Source of the DNA: Flavobacterium luteolum
Lineage (GTDB): Bacteria > Bacteroidota > Bacteroidia > Flavobacteriales > Flavobacteriaceae
Reading direction: 5' to 3'
Assembly: GCF_027111275.1 (NCBI RefSeq)
Contig: NZ_CP114286.1
Location: forward strand, 1,736,001-1,800,000
Length of the DNA: 64,000 nt
Below are positions 59,580-64,000 of the stretch, piece by piece. Each line of letters starts with the position of its first letter. Positions within the stretch are counted from its first letter, which is position 1. The translations under genes and the position numbers were made by a program. The notes beneath the pieces were generated by a model. That model was not told where the DNA came from, ran no database searches, and saw only the letters and a list, made by a program, of their open reading frames with translations.

Positions 59580-61049
59580 TTAAGCTTCGATACTTACTTC
59601 GCTTTTTACTCTCGTTCTGATTTCACTCAGTGATTGATCAATCAAAAGTTTTCCATCTCTGAAAACTTCTTTCAATTCACCCTGTTTTTCTTCTTCCCAA
59701 GAAACATTATCAGTTAAATGATACTTTCCATCGATTAAATCAATTTTCATTAATCCTTTAGCCGATTTTTTTGTTCCGTCGTCTGTAATTGGATCTTTGA
59801 AAATGGCTCTTCCCTCTCCGTTTACTTCTCCATAAGTTGCTTTCATTGCAAATCCGAAAGTATCTCTGGTGTTATATTGATAGGTGAAAGATCCGATTCC
59901 TAAAACCACATTTGTAGATGCAAATCCTTTTTCTTTTAATCTTTCGCAGATTTGAGTGGCTCTTGCTACCGTAATACTGTCTCCATAAATAGCTCCAATT
60001 TGCGGAACCAATTCTTTGAATCCTTTCGCATTTGTTGTTCCACCAAAAACGTCCCAAAGCAATTCGATAACTCCTTTTTTCTCCTGTTCTGTTTTTCCGT
60101 TTGGATTTCCACAGATAATATCAACTGGGTCACCGCTATCAGGACGAATTACGACTTTACCTTCTCTAGAAACAATATCTTCTCTCAATCTTGGAAGATA
60201 ATCCGTTAAAACTTTCCATAAATCCCAAGTATCAGACACGATAGAAACAATTCCTTTTGGGTACACTTCTGTAATTAATCTTTTGAAAGTTTCGTACTCG
60301 CCTTCTGTAGTTCCCATACACATAACAGAATGTTCTGTTGCAGCTACTGAACCTGCAACCAATTCCTGATCTGAGTTCGCTTTGTAATATTCTTCTAAGA
60401 AATCAATCGCTGGAATCGTATCAGAACCTGTGAAGCTCAATAAGTGTCCTGATGCAGAAGTTAAAGCCGCTTCAATTCCGCCCATTCCTCTCATTGAGAA
60501 ATCGTGCGCTTGCCAATCTACAAATTCCGGAACAGATGAAGTCTGATCTGCATATTTATCTAAGACTTTTCTATACTCTTTTGCAATTGTTGCTGAGTTG
60601 CAAGGAAGCCAGATTACGGCAGATAGTAACGTTTCGAAATAATTGGTTAGCCAGAAAAACTCTGGAATGGTATTATACATCGTAAACATTGGCACTCTCA
60701 AAGGAACGCTTGCTCCTTCTGGCAAAGCTTTAAAAACCATCGGAATGTATCCTAAATCGTGTAAATCTTCAATATGTTTAGTTCCAACTTGGTTTTCGCC
60801 TAAATAATTATTGATTCTGCGAGCGTACTTTGCAACAACTTCTTCTTTTGATTTTTTAAAGAAATACTCTTCAAAGTCATGAATAATATATTTTTTGATG
60901 AAATACTGTAATCCGAAAAACACGACTTCATCAACTTCTTCTAATCTAGATTTACGAGGAGTCCAGTTAGAATATACTAATGTTGTTCCGTCTGGATATT
61001 GTCTTCTGTGGTCAACTTTGTAACCGTCGGTTAATAATAGTGGGTTCAT
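59580..61049 (-). CDS. nadV: Nicotinamide phosphoribosyltransferase (NAMPT/NadV type)
   Basis: This 489-residue cytoplasmic enzyme converts nicotinamide and PRPP to NMN, salvaging the nicotinamide released by NAD-consuming enzymes. Motifs are LLLTDGYKVDHRRQYP near 4-19, WQAHDFSMRGMGGIEAA near 176-192 and VRPDSGDPVD near 304-313, as in eukaryotic NAMPT and NadV rather than the shorter PncB. It is the last gene of the five-gene minus-strand operon, 11 bases after ARH1. NadD (58750-59331) is convergent and could complete NAD synthesis if it accepts NMN. Confidence 0.93.
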   Translation of the reverse strand: MNPLLLTDGYKVDHRRQYPDGTTLVYSNWTPRKSRLEEVDEVVFFGLQYFIKKYIIHDFEEYFFKKSKEEVVAKYARRINNYLGENQVGTKHIEDLHDLGYIPMVFKALPEGASVPLRVPMFTMYNTIPEFFWLTNYFETLLSAVIWLPCNSATIAKEYRKVLDKYADQTSSVPEFVDWQAHDFSMRGMGGIEAALTSASGHLLSFTGSDTIPAIDFLEEYYKANSDQELVAGSVAATEHSVMCMGTTEGEYETFKRLITEVYPKGIVSIVSDTWDLWKVLTDYLPRLREDIVSREGKVVIRPDSGDPVDIICGNPNGKTEQEKKGVIELLWDVFGGTTNAKGFKELVPQIGAIYGDSITVARATQICERLKEKGFASTNVVLGIGSFTYQYNTRDTFGFAMKATYGEVNGEGRAIFKDPITDDGTKKSAKGLMKIDLIDGKYHLTDNVSWEEEKQGELKEVFRDGKLLIDQSLSEIRTRVKSEVSIEA

Positions 61050-61060
61050 ATATTTTCTAT

Positions 61061-61999
61061 TTATATTTTTTGTGATAATCGTATTGCTAAATCTTTAACA
61101 TCATTAAATCTGACCAAATTGTCAATCCATTTTTGTGGCATGCTTTCCATTCCGTAATAAATTCCCGCCAATCCTCCTGCAATTGCGCCCGTTGTATCGG
61201 TATCTTCACCTAAATTAACTGCTTTTAAAACCGTTTCTTTATAAGAATCTGAATTTAAAAAACACCAAAGGCTTGCTTCTAAACTATGAAGAACATAACC
61301 GGATGAATAAATTTCATTTTCTGGATATTCAGAAATATCATTTTTCAAAATCCTATCAAACAATCCAATTTCCGTTGAATTAAATTCTTTGCTTTCTAGA
61401 AATTTTGCAACAACAATTTGCATTTCTTTATAAGCTTCTAATTTATCTTTATCTTTTAGAATCTCCAAACAATAAATAACATAAATAAAACAAGCAAAAA
61501 CTGAACGGAAATGAGCATGCGTTATTGACGAAACTTCTTTTACTTTTTTATAAATGACTTCTATATCTTTCTCTTTCTGAAGATAAAAAACCAATGGCAA
61601 AATACGCATTAAGGAACCATTGCCGTTATCGCTTTCAGAAAATCCTCCGCATAAATCTGGCTGATGCCCTTTCGCTATATTGTGAATCGCATGAGTAGTC
61701 GCTATTCCAATATCGAAAACTCGTCCATGCGGTGTCCACATTTCTGCGGAATACCATTTCACAAAATTCTTAGCGATATCAGTTAAATCATAACCCGAGC
61801 ATAAACTTTCCGCTAGACAAAAGGCAAGCGAGCTATCATCACTCCAAGTTCCAATTGGTTGATGGTGTGTTCCAAAACCAAACATTTCAGTAACTGGATT
61901 TGCTTTTAAATAGGCTCTCGACTGAAATTCTACCGGAACGCCCAAAGCATCACCAACCGCTAATCCAAATAAACCTGATTCTATTTTACTTTTCATCAT
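61061..61999 (-). CDS. ADP-ribosylglycohydrolase-family protein (ARH1)
   Basis: This 312-residue enzyme is of the DraG/ARH family, which hydrolyses ADP-ribose from proteins, nucleic acids or small molecules through a di-magnesium site. The start ATG at 61999 follows the phosphoesterase stop by one base; upstream in-frame Met codons (62023, 62050) are possible but overlap that gene. Residues: FGLAVGDALGVPVEF at the N-terminus, metal-site TWSDDSSLAF near 51-60, SDNGNGSLMR near 126-135, and EDTDTTGAIAGGLAG near 262-276. Part of the NAD/ADP-ribose operon; the substrate is not known. Confidence 0.92.
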   Translation of the reverse strand: MMKSKIESGLFGLAVGDALGVPVEFQSRAYLKANPVTEMFGFGTHHQPIGTWSDDSSLAFCLAESLCSGYDLTDIAKNFVKWYSAEMWTPHGRVFDIGIATTHAIHNIAKGHQPDLCGGFSESDNGNGSLMRILPLVFYLQKEKDIEVIYKKVKEVSSITHAHFRSVFACFIYVIYCLEILKDKDKLEAYKEMQIVVAKFLESKEFNSTEIGLFDRILKNDISEYPENEIYSSGYVLHSLEASLWCFLNSDSYKETVLKAVNLGEDTDTTGAIAGGLAGIYYGMESMPQKWIDNLVRFNDVKDLAIRLSQKI

Positions 62000-62000
62000 C

Positions 62001-62732
62001 TTATTTATTTCTTCCTTTTTCATTTGGATAAAATGTCTGTACGACATCACTCTGCCAAAATTCTTTTGTTTGAATATCTATACAGCTTAATTTTCCATAA
62101 AAACCTGCTCCAGTATCAATATTCCAGACATTGCATCCTTTCATAGGAATTTCGACATTATAATGAAGTGTTGGCGTATGACCGATATAAATTTCATTAA
62201 AAAGCAATAATCGTTTTGGGTATGAAAGTGAATCTTTTTGGATTCTTTTATCCATCGTTAAAGCCATTTCCCAAAGTGTTCTATCCCAAGAATAATTGGT
62301 TTTATAATGCTCTTTTTCTGGTCCATGCATAGATGAAAATCCAGCGTGAATAAACAAATTATTGTTTTCGTCTACAAAGTAATCTTTCATTCCGTTGAAG
62401 AATTCGAGATGCTTTTCTTTATCTGAAGAATCAATTCCCTTATAACTTTCTATAGTCGATTTTCCTCCGTGCAAAAACCAAATATCATTTACAGCATCAT
62501 TCTGTAACCATTCCTGACACCAAGAATCATGATTTCCTTTTATAAAAATACATTCCTGTTTTTGAGATAAATCAACAAGGAAATCAATTAACTGTTTAGA
62601 TTCGCTCCAACCGTCAACATAATCACCTAGAAAAATAAATCGGTCATTTTCTGAATAATTAATTCTTTCTAACAACTGAATTAATGCTTTTAATCCGCCG
62701 TGAATATCTCCAAAAACTAAGGTTCTTTTCAT
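62001..62732 (-). CDS. PPP-family metallophosphoesterase
   Basis: This 243-residue protein has the PPP metal motifs in order: FGDIHGGLKAL near 7-17, FLGDYVDGWSES near 34-45 (GDxVDG), IKGNHDSW near 63-70 (GNHD), LFIHAGF near 127-133, and YIGHTPT near 178-184. Relatives include Ser/Thr phosphatases and ApaH-type nucleotide hydrolases. In this operon a phosphatase for ADP-ribose phosphate or cyclic phosphate products of KptA is an attractive guess, not shown. It starts 2 bases after the ARH2 stop and ends 1 base before ARH1. Confidence 0.9.
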   Translation of the reverse strand: MKRTLVFGDIHGGLKALIQLLERINYSENDRFIFLGDYVDGWSESKQLIDFLVDLSQKQECIFIKGNHDSWCQEWLQNDAVNDIWFLHGGKSTIESYKGIDSSDKEKHLEFFNGMKDYFVDENNNLFIHAGFSSMHGPEKEHYKTNYSWDRTLWEMALTMDKRIQKDSLSYPKRLLLFNEIYIGHTPTLHYNVEIPMKGCNVWNIDTGAGFYGKLSCIDIQTKEFWQSDVVQTFYPNEKGRNK

Positions 62733-62734
62733 GA

Positions 62735-63574
62735 TTAACTAAACTTGTTTTTCAGTGCAATATCCAATTGAATTAGAAAATCTTTTCCGAATTTATCATT
62801 TTCCAACTCTTCATGTAGAAACAAAGGCAATGTCTTCTCACAATTCTGTTTCTGACTTAAAATTGCCATAGACAATGCTGCAACAGTATCGGTATCTCCG
62901 CCGTAACTTATTCCTGTTTTTAGACAATCTTTCATAGAAACAGCTTCAGAAACCATTTTAATTACAGCTTGTGTCGTTGGATATCCATGCATATCAATTG
63001 GAGAAGTAATTCTATAATTTTCATTCTCCTTTAAAGTCTGGTTCAAAAAATCTATCAAAGTAGATCCATCACCAAGATTATATTTAAAATAATGAACTGC
63101 CAAAGCGATGCGTTTAGCACAGCTTATTCCTTCAACTGTATTATGCGAAGTTTTTGCCTGAATCTCACAGAACTCCAATATTTGTTTGATATCTTTTAAA
63201 TGTCCAATTGAATACGCTCTCATTGCAGAACCATTTCCGCTGCTTCCATTATCGATTATTTTGATAAAATCTGAACCATTTTTACTGGCATCCAAAGCGT
63301 TATAGACTCTGTCTGAATATCCTCTTCTTTTATCTCTATGAAATACCTCAACAAACTTATCTGCTACTTTTATCTCGTTCCAATTATCATCTTCAAGCAG
63401 CAATTCTGAAATAGCAATTGCCATTTGAGTATCATCAGTATATTTTTTATAAATCTCTGTATACATTCCGTGTTTATCATACTGAGTCAGATTGTTGTTT
63501 TTAGAAATAAAATCTAAATCTCTAAACTCGAAACCTGCACCATATGCATCGCCTATTGCTGCTTCTAAAATCAT
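62735..63574 (-). CDS. ADP-ribosylglycohydrolase-family protein (ARH2)
   Basis: This 279-residue member of the same family as ARH1 is only distantly similar. Residues: EAAIGDAYGAGFEF near 4-17, metal-site KYTDDTQMAIAISE near 45-58, NGSSGNGSAMRAYSIGHL near 108-125, and GGDTDTVAALSMAIL near 226-240. All metal-site Asp residues look intact. It follows kptA by 19 bases and precedes the phosphoesterase by 2. Two divergent ARH enzymes in one operon suggest different ADP-ribosyl substrates. Confidence 0.92.
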   Translation of the reverse strand: MILEAAIGDAYGAGFEFRDLDFISKNNNLTQYDKHGMYTEIYKKYTDDTQMAIAISELLLEDDNWNEIKVADKFVEVFHRDKRRGYSDRVYNALDASKNGSDFIKIIDNGSSGNGSAMRAYSIGHLKDIKQILEFCEIQAKTSHNTVEGISCAKRIALAVHYFKYNLGDGSTLIDFLNQTLKENENYRITSPIDMHGYPTTQAVIKMVSEAVSMKDCLKTGISYGGDTDTVAALSMAILSQKQNCEKTLPLFLHEELENDKFGKDFLIQLDIALKNKFS

Positions 63575-63593
63575 AATTGTTGTTTTTGATTAT

Positions 63594-64000
63594 TTAAGAT
63601 TTAAATTCGATATACTTTGAAGGAACTTCATCTGTCAACCAAACATTGTTTTCAGACAAATAAAATTTAAATCCGTCTCTGTACATTGCACCACTTCTAA
63701 CGGTTAAAATTTGTGGAACTCCCCTTCTGCTTCCTACTTTTGTTGCGGTTTCTTTGTCTTTGGAAAGATGCACATGCTGACGGCTCATTTTTTTCAAACC
63801 TTCTTTCTGAATACTTTCCATGAATTTCCCAACAGTTCCGTGATACAGATATTCTAGAGGTTCTGTTTCTGCTAAATTCAATTCAACCGAAATTGAATGT
63901 CCTTGACTTGCACGGATTCTAGTTTTATCTTCGTTATAAGCAAAACGCTTTTTATCGTTATTTTCTACTACGTAATCTAAAAGTTCGGCATCGAGACGAT
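63594..64000 (-). CDS. kptA: RNA 2'-phosphotransferase (Tpt1/KptA), C-terminal part, cut by the window edge
   Basis: The frame runs from the window end (64000) to the stop at 63594, about 135 codons without the N-terminus; family size is about 180. It reads RLDAELLDYVVENNDKKRF, then TRIRASQGHSISVEL, EYLYHGTVGKF, SRQHVHLSKDKETATKVGSRRG and VWLTDEVPSKYIEF, the Tpt1/KptA sequence with its Arg-His-Arg-Arg catalytic set. The enzyme moves a 2'-phosphate from RNA to NAD+, releasing nicotinamide and ADP-ribose cyclic phosphate. A shorter reading beginning at 63881 would miss the first catalytic part. It is the first visible gene of the NAD/ADP-ribose operon. Confidence 0.93.
   Translation of the reverse strand, partial: RLDAELLDYVVENNDKKRFAYNEDKTRIRASQGHSISVELNLAETEPLEYLYHGTVGKFMESIQKEGLKKMSRQHVHLSKDKETATKVGSRRGVPQILTVRSGAMYRDGFKFYLSENNVWLTDEVPSKYIEFKS

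Noticed and set aside
63594..63881. Short 95-residue protein starting at 63881
   Set aside because: The frame continues without stop to the window edge, and the upstream part carries KptA residues; the internal codon is not the start.
1..64000. CRISPR arrays, insertion sequences with transposase, prophage or rRNA/tRNA genes
   Set aside because: No regularly spaced direct repeats with unique spacers, no transposase or integrase motifs and no structural RNA genes were recognised on either strand.

Overview
The window reads as chromosomal DNA of a Flavobacterium-type member of the Bacteroidota. The evidence is the low G+C sequence, promoters of the TTG-N18-TAnnTTTG type instead of sigma70 boxes, a PorZ-like type IX secretion component with a C-terminal sorting domain, a TonB-dependent receptor with a carboxypeptidase-like regulatory domain, a complete Bat operon, and the gene order ileS / DksA-like / lspA. 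No species is claimed. I saw no rRNA, tRNA, CRISPR array, transposase or prophage. Apart from many small intergenic repeats and two repeat-flanked four-helix-bundle ORFs, this is core genome.

Layout. 1-9.6 kb: the start of kbl, an AddA/RecB-like helicase-nuclease, lspA, a small basic protein, two tandem Roadblock/LC7-like proteins, a zinc-less DksA-like protein and a class-2 ileS whose HIGH motif reads GIHH. 9.8-16.9 kb: a secreted protein of unknown function, a PQQ-like propeller, recO and porZ. 17-25.1 kb: gdhA, an outer-membrane-like protein behind a textbook promoter, a trans-sulfuration enzyme, a DUF3298-like lipoprotein, an AlbA_2 protein, and an SDR / GNAT / aldo-keto reductase group with a perfect palindrome upstream. 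25.3-36.6 kb: the Bat (aerotolerance) operon, moxR - DUF58 - [four-helix-bundle insert] - membrane protein - batA - batB (frameshifted here) - batC - batD - batE, facing a YfbK-like VWA lipoprotein. 36.9-42.6 kb: formyl-THF cyclo-ligase, an AstE/AspA-family hydrolase, uvrC and a patatin-barrel (type Vd-like) protein. 42.9-49.8 kb: aromatic amino-acid degradation (hmgA - [second four-helix-bundle insert] - hppD), a candidate small RNA, DUF3108, tryptophan 2,3-dioxygenase and an M23 lipoprotein. 49.8-59.3 kb: a mini-plug lipoprotein, pgi, a TonB receptor, a small membrane protein, an RlpA-like protein, DinB, an ArsC-like protein and yicC-gmk-nadD. 59.6-64 kb: a tight minus-strand operon of RNA 2'-phosphotransferase (kptA, cut by the edge), ADP-ribosylglycohydrolase, PPP-type phosphoesterase, a second ADP-ribosylglycohydrolase and nicotinamide phosphoribosyltransferase.

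Most notable points. (1) The five-gene NAD+/ADP-ribose operon is consistent with a cycle that consumes NAD+ at RNA 2'-phosphates, processes ADP-ribose products and salvages nicotinamide. (2) Two four-helix-bundle (S23/IVP-family) ORFs interrupt otherwise continuous operons, each enclosed by repeated spacer DNA. (3) A promoter-hairpin-terminator unit at about 45.95-46.10 kb has no ORF and may be a small RNA. (4) batB carries a single-base frameshift inside its VWA domain. (5) The spacers reuse a small set of inverted-repeat words. Promoters, terminators and starts are read by eye. Functions come from motif recognition without database searches.
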